Program-made: the position numbers and the translations under genes
The notes under the pieces: model-generated
Databases searched by the model: none
What the model was told of the DNA's origin: nothing
Seen by the model: only the letters and a program-made list of their open reading frames with translations
Assembly: GCA_014377495.1 (NCBI GenBank)
Contig: JACMPN010000320.1
Location: 1-9,164, forward strand
Origin: Candidatus Sericytochromatia bacterium
GTDB taxonomy: Bacteria > Cyanobacteriota > Sericytochromatia > JACMPN01
Reading direction: 5' to 3'
Length of the DNA: 9,164 bases
Shown here: piece by piece, positions 1-5,947 of the stretch
How the letters are laid out: each line of letters opens with the position of its first letter
Numbering within the stretch: position 1 is the first letter of the stretch

Positions 1-68
1 CCGAGCAGGCGGGCCAGTGTGGCACCGATACCCGAACTGGCGCCCGTGATGACGATGGCTTTGCGCAT
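1..68 (-). CDS. Short-chain dehydrogenase/reductase (SDR), N-terminal fragment cut by the window edge
   Basis: Only the first 22 residues lie in the window. They begin MRKAIVITGASSGIGA, which contains the classical SDR TGxxxGIG dinucleotide-binding turn at about residues 8-15, so the product is very probably an NAD(P)-dependent oxidoreductase. The catalytic YxxxK lies outside the window and the substrate cannot be guessed. The start is supported by an AAGGAAGG ribosome site just upstream on the minus strand (about 75-82). It follows the peptidase C26 gene by about 46 bases on the same strand with no terminator between them, so it is probably the third gene of the operon that begins at 2495. 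Confidence 0.85.
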   Translation of the reverse strand, partial: MRKAIVITGASSGIGATLARLL

Positions 69-114
69 GGTGAAACCTTCCTTGGGGCTTGTCGGGGAAT
101 AACTGGCCGAGCCC

Positions 115-858
115 TTAGTGGCGAACGGCTGCGATGTGACCGGATGTCTCGCCGTACCGGGCCGCCGTGGTGACAAAATCCCCGAATAACGGCTGACTGA
201 TACCGTCATTGAATGGGGCCCGTTCAGGATGCCACTGCACGGCCATCACGTAGCTGGTGATCATGCCGTCAGGATCGGCTTCCCAGGCTTCCAGGATCCC
301 GTCAGGCGACACGGCACTGGGCTGCAAGCCTTGCGCCAGCTCGGCCACGGCCTGATGGTGGTAGCTGTTCACCTCCACCTGCAGGTCGTCAACCAGACCG
401 TCCAGGCGGGTGCCGGCGTGGATCCGCATCGCATGCCGGACCCCACCCGTGTGCGGGAGGGGATGCGGATGCTGACTGGGGATGTCCTGCAGGAGGGTGC
501 CGCCGAGGACGACGTTGAGCAGCTGGCAGCCCCGGCAGATGGCCAGAATCGGCATGCCTAGCCCCAGTGCCTGGCGGGCCAAGGCGAACTCGGCGAGGTC
601 CCGGCCCCGGTTGCCCTTGAACGTGCGATGCGGCTCAGCCCCGTACAGGACGGGATCGACGTCCTCACCGCCCGCCAGGAGCAGGCCCGACAGGCCGGCG
701 GGCAGGACCGTGTTGCGCCGGCCAAGGGGTACGGGAATACCCCCGGCCGCCCGGACGTGGGCGGTGTACCGTTGGAACTTCCAGGACCGGAGGCCGTAAG
801 TGTCGACGCCGGTGACGCCGATGCGAGGATTCAACATGTGTGCTGCTTTCGCCGTCAA
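115..858 (-). CDS. Peptidase C26 / gamma-glutamyl-GABA hydrolase-like class I glutamine amidotransferase (PuuD family)
   Basis: This is a cytoplasmic hydrolase of the class I glutamine amidotransferase fold; the family cleaves gamma-glutamyl amide bonds, for example gamma-glutamyl-GABA in PuuD. The complete catalytic set is visible (numbering from the TTG start): nucleophile Cys108 in ICRGCQLLN, and His210 and Glu212 in WHPE. The family signatures LAGGEDVDP (62-70) and NSYHHQA (164-170) are also present. At 247 residues the length is normal. The TTG start at 858 overlaps the phosphatase stop codon by 4 bases (TTGA), typical of translational coupling, with an AGGG about 9 bases before it. An ATG at 837 giving MLNPRIGVTG is an alternative start that fits homologues slightly better at the N-terminus. 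The true substrate is unknown, and coupling to an exported phosphatase does not reveal it. Confidence 0.9.
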   Translation of the reverse strand: MTAKAAHMLNPRIGVTGVDTYGLRSWKFQRYTAHVRAAGGIPVPLGRRNTVLPAGLSGLLLAGGEDVDPVLYGAEPHRTFKGNRGRDLAEFALARQALGLGMPILAICRGCQLLNVVLGGTLLQDIPSQHPHPLPHTGGVRHAMRIHAGTRLDGLVDDLQVEVNSYHHQAVAELAQGLQPSAVSPDGILEAWEADPDGMITSYVMAVQWHPERAPFNDGISQPLFGDFVTTAARYGETSGHIAAVRH

Positions 859-2495
859 TAAATGAGGCCCTGCCGGATGAGCGCTGCCCGCTTGGCTTCA
901 ATCGTCTGGGCGTCGAGGACGAGCCGGTAAAACGGTTTGCCGCCAACCTTCAGCTGGCGTAGGAATTGCAGGAGCCCGGCCTGCTTTTTGGGGGTCAGGA
1001 CGTTGGGGTCGAGCCAGATCTGGCAATTGGTCAGGTACACGACGGCCGGAGACTTGGGGTTCGGGGCGAACCGGTGATTCAGCATTTCCATCAGGTCGTC
1101 ATCAATCAACCGTTTGCCGCCGGTGCGCTCGGGCAACGGGGTCCCCCCGTGATCGGCACTCAGGGCGACGACGAAGTTGCCCGCACCGACTTTGGCGGCA
1201 AAGGCGTCGACGATCCGTCCGACCTGCGTGTCTGCCTCATGCAGCACCGCCGCCGCCTCGTCGGACTCGTACCCGTAGCGGTGGCTGGCCGCATCGGTGC
1301 CTTTCAGGGTGACGTAGAGCAGATCAGGGACGGCGTCCGCCCCGAATGCTTCCTGCTGGATGAGGCGGACGACGGCGTCACCCTCCATCGTCGTCAGGGC
1401 CGGCGACGTGATCACGTCGGCCGGATTGCCGATCTTTTGATCCATCCAGAGACCCGTGCCCGCCGTCAGCTTGGTGGCGTACGTGGCGGTGTCGTATCCG
1501 GTCAGGTAGGGGGGCAGGCGATAGTAAGCGCCATTTGTGGCGAATTTGCCGGATTGATTGTCGTAGTACCAGACGAGGGAGGGCGGGTTGCCGGCGAAAT
1601 AGCTGCCATGGCCGCCCATGCCCATCGCGGCCCGGTCGGAGTAGCAATAGCTGGCCACGATGGCCTGGCCAGCCGTCTGGTGCGACCAGTGATCGCCGAG
1701 GGTCGGACTTTCCAAGAATAACGGTGAGTGAGGCTCGCTGACGGTAAAGGCGTAGGTCTTGGCCCCATGCCCGCCATGATAGAAGAAGTTGCTCGTCACC
1801 CCACTGCGGTCGGGATAGGCGCCGGTGCCGATGGCGATGTGCCCCAGCGCCGTCTCACTCTCCAGGTGGGTCACCCTGCCGGCCTGATAGTCCGTGCCCC
1901 CGTCCATCAGGCGGCGGATGTTGGGGTAGGCGTCGGGGTGGGCCCGGTAAAGGTTGCGCCCGGCCTGGTCCAGGACGAGGGTGAGGAGCGCCTTGGGCGG
2001 TGATGCGGCAGGCAGCAGGGCTGAACGGAGGATCCGGCCGCGGGAGTCCCGGGGCGGCGTCGTCTGCATCAGGTGGGCGAAGGTGGCCGGCAGATCCTGC
2101 TGTGTGGCGGGCTCGGTCGGACGGAAGTGGCTGCGGATCCGTCCCGGTCCATAGAGCACGATCGGGATGCGGGTGTCATAGGCCCAGGCCGTGCCGTGGG
2201 TGGTCCCTCGGTGCTCCCGGACCGCCGGACCCCCGATCCCCGCAAAATGGCTGGTCACCAGATTGGCGTAGTCCCGTTCGACGACATAGTTGTACGCCTG
2301 GGGCAAGGTATAGATGTCGCCGGAACGGCCATGGCGGGAACGGGCGGCCGCCGTCAGAAAGTCGGCTTCGATGGCGGAGGCTGCCCCGGCAGGCTCGATC
2401 GACAGGGACGGTTGACTCGCTGTCCGGGGGCTCGCCGCAGTGCCCAGGAGCGTGGCTGCAAGTGACAGGGTGAGCAGGATACGCATATTTGGCAT
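855..2495 (-). CDS. Exported alkaline-phosphatase-superfamily hydrolase with circularly permuted domain order
   Basis: A predicted periplasmic metal-dependent phosphatase or phosphodiesterase of 546 residues. Residues 1 to about 21 form a signal peptide (basic start, hydrophobic LLTLSLAATLLG, TAAS cleavage region). The start has GGAG 5 bases upstream. The PafA/NPP-like metal site can be traced: Asp176 (LVLDQ), nucleophile Thr215 (ETALGHIAIGTG), Asp401 and His405 (DAASH), Asp448 and His449 (SADHGG). Asn236 (GVTSN) and Arg288 (YSDRAAM) sit where PafA has substrate-binding Asn100 and Arg164; the position of PafA Lys162 is Ser286. The seventh ligand, His100 in GTTHGTAWAYD, lies in residues about 57-158, which match the family's usual C-terminal end (RSGD, HG..YD..VP, DLPATFAHL, GRIL). 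Here that block comes before the nucleophile domain. The protein ends just where an ordinary member would continue into RSGD. First gene of the operon. Activity is inferred; the substrate class is unknown. Confidence 0.88.
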   Translation of the reverse strand: MPNMRILLTLSLAATLLGTAASPRTASQPSLSIEPAGAASAIEADFLTAAARSRHGRSGDIYTLPQAYNYVVERDYANLVTSHFAGIGGPAVREHRGTTHGTAWAYDTRIPIVLYGPGRIRSHFRPTEPATQQDLPATFAHLMQTTPPRDSRGRILRSALLPAASPPKALLTLVLDQAGRNLYRAHPDAYPNIRRLMDGGTDYQAGRVTHLESETALGHIAIGTGAYPDRSGVTSNFFYHGGHGAKTYAFTVSEPHSPLFLESPTLGDHWSHQTAGQAIVASYCYSDRAAMGMGGHGSYFAGNPPSLVWYYDNQSGKFATNGAYYRLPPYLTGYDTATYATKLTAGTGLWMDQKIGNPADVITSPALTTMEGDAVVRLIQQEAFGADAVPDLLYVTLKGTDAASHRYGYESDEAAAVLHEADTQVGRIVDAFAAKVGAGNFVVALSADHGGTPLPERTGGKRLIDDDLMEMLNHRFAPNPKSPAVVYLTNCQIWLDPNVLTPKKQAGLLQFLRQLKVGGKPFYRLVLDAQTIEAKRAALIRQGLIY

Positions 2496-2673
2496 CGGAA
2501 CTCCGGCTGGTCTGGACGACGGGGTGAGTCGGCAGTGGCACCGCTCGCAATTTACACCATCACCGACCGACGTTCGACAGCTTTCGTCTCCGGACCAGCC
2601 GTCGCCGGCCAGCGTCCCGGGTTCCCGTCAGCCGTCTCGGCGGACGGGATGGGGGGAGTGGCATAAAGGACAC

Positions 2674-2719
2674 AAAAAATGCAGCCCGATGACATTCTTG
2701 CCAACGGGCTGCATTTTTT
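2674..2719 (-). terminator. Strong intrinsic terminator, symmetric and probably bidirectional
   Basis: A perfect inverted repeat pairs AAAAAATGCAGCCCG (2674-2688) with CGGGCTGCATTTTTT (2705-2719) around a 16-base loop. The GC-rich core is 8 base pairs and is flanked by an A run on one side and a T run on the other, so it can work in both directions. On the minus strand it lies about 57 bases after the stop of the small lipoprotein gene and would end that transcript before the phosphatase promoter region. No plus-strand gene is seen upstream of it. Confidence 0.88.
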
Positions 2720-2775
2720 TCTCCGCACGTCCTATCCAAGCCGCTCACATGCGCCGGTGGGACGAGGCTTTTACC

Positions 2776-2913
2776 TTAGAGCTGGATGACCGGACGAGGC
2801 GTGGGAGTCGCCGTCGGCGTCGGATTGATGGACCCCTGGGCCGTGCAAGCCGCCACAGCGGCGACGAGCAGGACAGAGGCGCTGGCCAATTTGACAATCT
2901 TTAGCAAATTCAT
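2776..2913 (-). CDS. Small lipoprotein, 45 residues, with Thr-Pro-rich tail
   Basis: This short frame encodes MNLLKIVKLASASVLLVAAV followed by AACTAQGSINPTPTATPTPRPVIQL. It has a lysine-bearing n-region, a hydrophobic stretch and a lipobox V-A-A-C at residues 20-23, so it is a predicted lipoprotein acylated at Cys23, leaving a mature peptide of only 23 residues. The mature part is a Thr-Pro repeat (PTPTATPTPRP) with no recognisable domain. The start has AAAGGA 9 bases upstream, a TATGAT box about 33 bases upstream and a strong terminator downstream, so it appears to be a complete one-gene unit and not a fragment. Small lipoproteins of this kind may be envelope spacers or entericidin-like peptides, but I do not recognise this one. 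Confidence 0.75.
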   Translation of the reverse strand: MNLLKIVKLASASVLLVAAVAACTAQGSINPTPTATPTPRPVIQL

Positions 2914-2945
2914 GGTGCAGATCCTTTCAAGACGTGGATAAGCTG

Positions 2946-2951
2946 ATCATA
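2946..2951 (-). promoter_or_regulatory. Candidate -10 box for the small lipoprotein gene
   Basis: Read on the minus strand, TATGAT (5 of 6 bases of the sigma-70 -10 consensus) lies 32 bases before the lipoprotein start, which would give a leader of about 26 bases. No good -35 hexamer sits at the normal 16-18 base spacing; instead an AT-rich stretch with a run of six T lies upstream (about 2967-2998), possibly an UP-like element. It is a single-hexamer match and is therefore uncertain. Confidence 0.35.
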
Positions 2952-3120
2952 CCCCTGAAACGAACTAAAAAACACAAATGTTTAGAAAGTTTCGTCTCAT
3001 ATCCCCCCGACGCAGGCCGACGGCCCGGAGTTCCCGTCTCCCCTCCCCAGTCTGTGCGCCAACAGGGCAGCAATGCTGATGGTCCGGGGCATTGGGTGAT
3101 TATTGATAGGCATTGGCGGC

Positions 3121-3142
3121 AAAAGGGGCGGGATCAGGCCCC
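3121..3142 (-). terminator. Weak intrinsic terminator overlapping the C39-like protease stop codon
   Basis: On the minus strand GGGGC (3142-3138) can pair with GCCCC (3129-3125) around an 8-base loop and is followed directly by TTTT (3124-3121). The upstream arm lies within the last codons of the protease gene. The stem is only 5 base pairs but all GC, so termination may be partial. Confidence 0.4.
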
Positions 3143-3928
3143 GACGGACACAGCGCCGGCACCACGGGCTTTCCAGCCCCGCATGAAGTCGGCAGCCGGG
3201 ATGGTGATCGGACCGCGGCTCATCGCCGGGTCGTTGCAATGCACGCCTTGGGAGTCGATCTTGGTGACGACCATGTAGTGGCCGGTACTCTTACTGTTGC
3301 GGAATTCCCTGGGGCTGACGAGGACGATCGGCAACCGGCCGGCGCTCAGCTCGCCCTGCAGGGCTGCCAGCGAGCCACCCACCTGGCGGGCGCTGAGCCC
3401 ATAGGCTTCGGCTCCCTTTTTCAGTTGGCCGAAGCTCGTGCCGGTCATCTGGTTGTTCTTGCCGGTCATTGCCAGACGGGTCTGTTCGATGGCCTTGTCG
3501 GCGCGGTCAGGCGAGACGTTGATCTTGCCCAGGGCCATCACGGCCATCGTCAGACTGGCAGGGCCGCAGTTGCCATTGCCGGGTGTGTCTTCGACCGTGT
3601 TGTAGTCGGACTTGAACTGGCTGATGAAAAAGCCGATCGGGTTGCGCCAGAAACCGGCGGTGTTCGTGCTGCCGAACACACTGGCGGAAGTCTGCCTGAG
3701 AAAATCCAGGAAGCGGGTGCCGAGATCCGGCTTGGTGGGAGCGGGGAGCACCTCGCTGTAAGAGCCGATCGAGAGGATGTCAGATCCGAAGATCATGGAG
3801 TCGGCCAGGGCACCAGGCAGCGACAGGGCCTGCACCGGCTGTGGCGCTTGCGGCGGCGCAATCACGGCGGCGGACTCGGGCAGGAAGGACAAGTTGAGCG
3901 GTTTGACCGATCCAAGTACAACTGCCAT
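3134..3928 (-). CDS. C39-like / papain-fold cysteine protease domain protein
   Basis: A 264-residue protein whose C-terminal half (about 108-255) looks like a Peptidase_C39_2 domain. The nucleophile is Cys121 in NCGPASLTMAVMAL, the catalytic His is His217 in GHYMVV, and the third residue is probably Asn232 or Asp233 in CNDPA. The Gln that usually forms the oxyanion hole about six residues before Cys is not at that position (Thr115). The first 65 or so residues are rich in Pro, Ala, Ser and Leu and lack domain features. There is no signal peptide or membrane segment, so it is predicted cytoplasmic or exported by an unknown route. No ABC transporter or double-glycine peptide is nearby, so a bacteriocin-maturation role is not supported. 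The start is backed by AGGGGGG upstream (3933-3939). It is transcribed divergently from the two-component genes. Substrate unknown. Confidence 0.8.
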   Translation of the reverse strand: MAVVLGSVKPLNLSFLPESAAVIAPPQAPQPVQALSLPGALADSMIFGSDILSIGSYSEVLPAPTKPDLGTRFLDFLRQTSASVFGSTNTAGFWRNPIGFFISQFKSDYNTVEDTPGNGNCGPASLTMAVMALGKINVSPDRADKAIEQTRLAMTGKNNQMTGTSFGQLKKGAEAYGLSARQVGGSLAALQGELSAGRLPIVLVSPREFRNSKSTGHYMVVTKIDSQGVHCNDPAMSRGPITIPAADFMRGWKARGAGAVSVGA

Positions 3929-3987
3929 ACGTCCCCCCTTTCTGTTGCTGGTCTTATCGGGCGATTTCCCCGCGCGCTTGCCACCTG

Positions 3988-4020
3988 TTAGCCAAAAATT
4001 AACGCTAAGTTGACATGTTC
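3988..4020. promoter_or_regulatory. Candidate OmpR/PhoB-type operator: three direct repeats at 11-base spacing
   Basis: In the 227-base gap between the protease gene and the kinase gene, TTAGC (3988), TTAAC (3999) and TTGAC (4010) start exactly 11 bases apart on the plus strand. OmpR/PhoB-family regulators typically bind tandem half-sites at 10-11 base spacing, and the downstream operon encodes such a regulator, so autoregulation and control of the divergent protease gene are plausible. The third repeat merges with an inverted repeat GTTGA-N5-TCAAC (4009-4023), so a dimeric repressor site is an alternative reading. Confidence 0.4.
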
Positions 4021-4094
4021 AACGCTGGCAGGGGTGAGACGGCTGCCGCCCTTACCGGCCGGAGGGAAATCACCGGGGATACCGGCGGGTAGTG

Positions 4095-4140
4095 CCTGCG
4101 TGTACGGTGATGGGGGACACGTCCGTCCATCGCACGCAGG
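4095..4140 (+). other. Inverted repeat in the kinase leader, next to its ribosome site
   Basis: CCTGCGTG (4095-4102) is a perfect complement of CACGCAGG (4133-4140), with a possible inner pairing of ACGG (4104-4107) with CCGT (4123-4126). The right arm runs directly into the purine-rich AGGGAGAG (4138-4145), the best ribosome-site candidate for the GTG start at 4156. If transcribed, the hairpin could partly hide that site. No T run follows, so it is not an intrinsic terminator. Confidence 0.4.
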
Positions 4141-4155
4141 GAGAGACGCAAGGCT

Positions 4156-5115
4156 GTGCCGCAACGTAAGGTGTACCGGCCGGCGGTGGCCATCCTGTTC
4201 GGGGTCTCGACGATCTCGATCTTCCTCATCCTGGCCACGATGTGGAACGTCCTCCTCGTCTACGACGCCCAGCGCACCGAGCTGCACACGGGCGGGATCA
4301 CGGCCACCGGCCATTGGATCGTGCTGATCATCGGCTACGTCCTGTTCGTGCTCACGGCCCTCGGCATCGTCTACCTCTTTGTGCTGTTGCTGCAGCAGAT
4401 CAAAACAAACCAGTACCAGCAGAACTTCATCGACGCGGTCAGTCATGAGCTGCGCTCGCCCCTCACCTCGATCAAGCTGCACCTGGAGACCTTGCAGCGG
4501 CGGGCCCTGCCCGAAGACAAACGGGCCGAGTTCGTCACCCTGATGCTCAGCGACGTGGGCCGCCTCAGTCGCCTGATCGAGCAGGTCCTCGAGGCGGCAC
4601 GGCGGGATCAGCCCCAGCCGTCCACCCAGATGGGGGCGGTGGCCCTGCGGCCGTTGGTCCAACAGGTGGCCAGCGATTTGACCCATCAGCACAGGCTGCC
4701 CGTTGGCTGGCTTACAGTGGAGGGGGCGGATCTGGCCGTCTGGTCCCGGTCCGTCGAACTGAGACTGGTGCTCCACAACCTGCTGGACAACGCCATCAAG
4801 TATTCCGACGCACCGGTCCACGTTGCCGTCAGCTGGCGGAACGACGGCAAAATGGTCGAAATCCTTGTCAGCGATCAGGGGATCGGCATTCCCAGGGCCA
4901 TCCAGCGGCGGGTTTTTCAGCGGTTTTTCCGGGGCAACGACGAGGCGTCCAGCAGCCGCAAGGGCACGGGGCTCGGCCTCTATATCGTGAAGGAGACGGT
5001 CAAGAATTTGCGGGGGCGGGTGACGGTTTCCAGCCCGGGTGAGGGCCAGGGCAGCACCTTTTCCGTGAAACTTCCGCAGGCTGCCGGGATGACGAGCGTG
5101 GACGCACATGGCTAA
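4156..5115 (+). CDS. Membrane sensor histidine kinase with minimal extracytoplasmic loop
   Basis: A 319-residue inner-membrane kinase, partner of the regulator encoded next. Two transmembrane helices (about 9-35 and 54-80) flank a loop of only about 18 residues, so there is no periplasmic sensor domain and no HAMP. The HisKA phospho-acceptor is His97 in SHELRSPLTS; the ATPase shows the N box (Asn212 in LHNLLDNAIKYS), G1 (DQGIGI, 240-245), F box (FQRFFRG) and G2 (GTGLGLYIVK, 270-279), so it should be active. The start is GTG at 4156; AGGGAGAG lies 10 bases before it, and AAGG is too close at 2 bases. The stop overlaps the regulator gene by 8 bases, implying coupled expression. The stimulus cannot be read from the sequence; the short loop suggests sensing in the membrane or through a partner protein. 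Confidence 0.93.
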   Translation: MPQRKVYRPAVAILFGVSTISIFLILATMWNVLLVYDAQRTELHTGGITATGHWIVLIIGYVLFVLTALGIVYLFVLLLQQIKTNQYQQNFIDAVSHELRSPLTSIKLHLETLQRRALPEDKRAEFVTLMLSDVGRLSRLIEQVLEAARRDQPQPSTQMGAVALRPLVQQVASDLTHQHRLPVGWLTVEGADLAVWSRSVELRLVLHNLLDNAIKYSDAPVHVAVSWRNDGKMVEILVSDQGIGIPRAIQRRVFQRFFRGNDEASSSRKGTGLGLYIVKETVKNLRGRVTVSSPGEGQGSTFSVKLPQAAGMTSVDAHG

Positions 5116-5809
5116 GATCCTGTTGGTCGAAGACGAGGCGCACATCGCCAGCGGGTTGCGCTTCAACCTGGAGATGGAGGGGCATACCGTCAGCGTCATT
5201 CCCCATGGCGTCAGGGCGCATGAGGCCCTGATCGGCGAGCGGCAGGCCTTCGATTTGATCATCCTCGACGTGATGATCCCGGGGATGGACGGGTTCGAGC
5301 TGTGCCAGGCCCTGCGTCAGGCCGGTAACTACACGCCGGTACTTTTTTTAACCGCCAAGGCCGAAAACCGCGACAAGGTCGCCGGTCTGCGCCTCGGTGG
5401 TGACGACTACCTGACGAAGCCCTTTGATCTTGACGAACTGCTGGCGCGGGTCGGTGTGCTGTTGCGGCGGCAGCGCTGGACCCAGGCGGGGCCCGCGCCC
5501 GAAGCGGCGCCGACGGTCGCCATCGGGCATGCCACGTTTAACCTGCAGGCCTACGCAGCCCAGACCCCCGAAGGGACGATCAGCCTGACGCCGATCGAAG
5601 CGGCCGTCGTGGCCTGCCTGGTCAAAAATGCCGGCAAGGCCGTCACCCGTCAGGACCTGATGGAGGCGGCCTGGGGGTTTGCCCCGCCGTCGGGCAGCCG
5701 GACCGTCGACAACTTCATCATGCGGCTGCGACGGCTCTGTGAGCCGGATCCGGCCGAGCCCATCCACATCGTCTCGGTCCGGGGCGTCGGCTACAAACTT
5801 ATCCTGTGA
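5108..5809 (+). CDS. OmpR/PhoB-family DNA-binding response regulator
   Basis: A 233-residue cytoplasmic transcription regulator. The receiver domain (1 to about 122) has the acidic pocket Glu8/Asp9, phospho-acceptor Asp54 (IILDVMIPGMDG), Thr82 (FLTAKAE) and Lys104 (TKPFD). After a short linker, a winged-helix Trans_reg_C domain (about 136-233) includes TPIEAAVVACLV, the recognition helix region SRTVDNFIMRLRRL (197-210) and the typical ending VSVRGVGYKLIL. The start lies inside the last codons of the kinase gene with GTGGA upstream, so the pair is translated together. The likely DNA target is the 11-base-spaced repeat cluster at 3988-4020. No convincing terminator follows; transcription runs toward the convergent reductase gene. 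Confidence 0.95.
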   Translation: MAKILLVEDEAHIASGLRFNLEMEGHTVSVIPHGVRAHEALIGERQAFDLIILDVMIPGMDGFELCQALRQAGNYTPVLFLTAKAENRDKVAGLRLGGDDYLTKPFDLDELLARVGVLLRRQRWTQAGPAPEAAPTVAIGHATFNLQAYAAQTPEGTISLTPIEAAVVACLVKNAGKAVTRQDLMEAAWGFAPPSGSRTVDNFIMRLRRLCEPDPAEPIHIVSVRGVGYKLIL

Positions 5810-5947
5810 TGTTGCCGGGGCGTGACGCGACGGTTGTTTCACCTCGTTCCCCCTTGCGTTGAACCTTCAGGTAGGGAGTTGCGGGAACGTCAGGCCCACG
5901 ATAAGGACAACGCTATGTCACTATCAGGGCTTTGAGGCTGCTTGTGC

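Noticed and set aside
966..1721. Long plus-strand open frame of 251 codons opposite the phosphatase
   Set aside because: It lies wholly antisense to a gene with clear family motifs, its translation has no recognisable domain, and long antisense frames are expected in GC-rich DNA.
2549..2554. TAAATT on the minus strand as a -10 box for the phosphatase operon
   Set aside because: It is a weak match and no -35-like hexamer sits at a normal distance; a promoter must exist between the terminator at 2674 and the gene start, but I cannot place it.
2440..2904. Plus-strand open frame of 154 codons across the gap and lipoprotein gene
   Set aside because: It runs through a perfect terminator hairpin, has low-complexity Arg/Ser-rich content and overlaps two supported minus-strand starts.
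3113..3991. Plus-strand open frame of 292 codons opposite the C39-like protease
   Set aside because: No ribosome site or domain; the minus strand has the NCGPAS and GHY motifs and a strong ribosome site.
4010..4038. TTGACA at 4010-4015 as a -35 box for the kinase operon
   Set aside because: No -10-like hexamer lies 16-18 bases downstream (the sequence there is GGTGAG), so it is better read as part of the repeat cluster.
3988..5262. Minus-strand open frame of 424 codons opposite the histidine kinase
   Set aside because: The translation is compositionally odd and matches nothing I know, while the opposite strand carries all kinase motifs; it is a shadow of that gene.
5845..5889. CGTTCCC / GGGAACG inverted repeat between the regulator and reductase genes as a terminator
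   Set aside because: The arms are only 7 bases with a 31-base loop and no T run on either strand. The rest of 5810-5947 shows no gene or clear signal.
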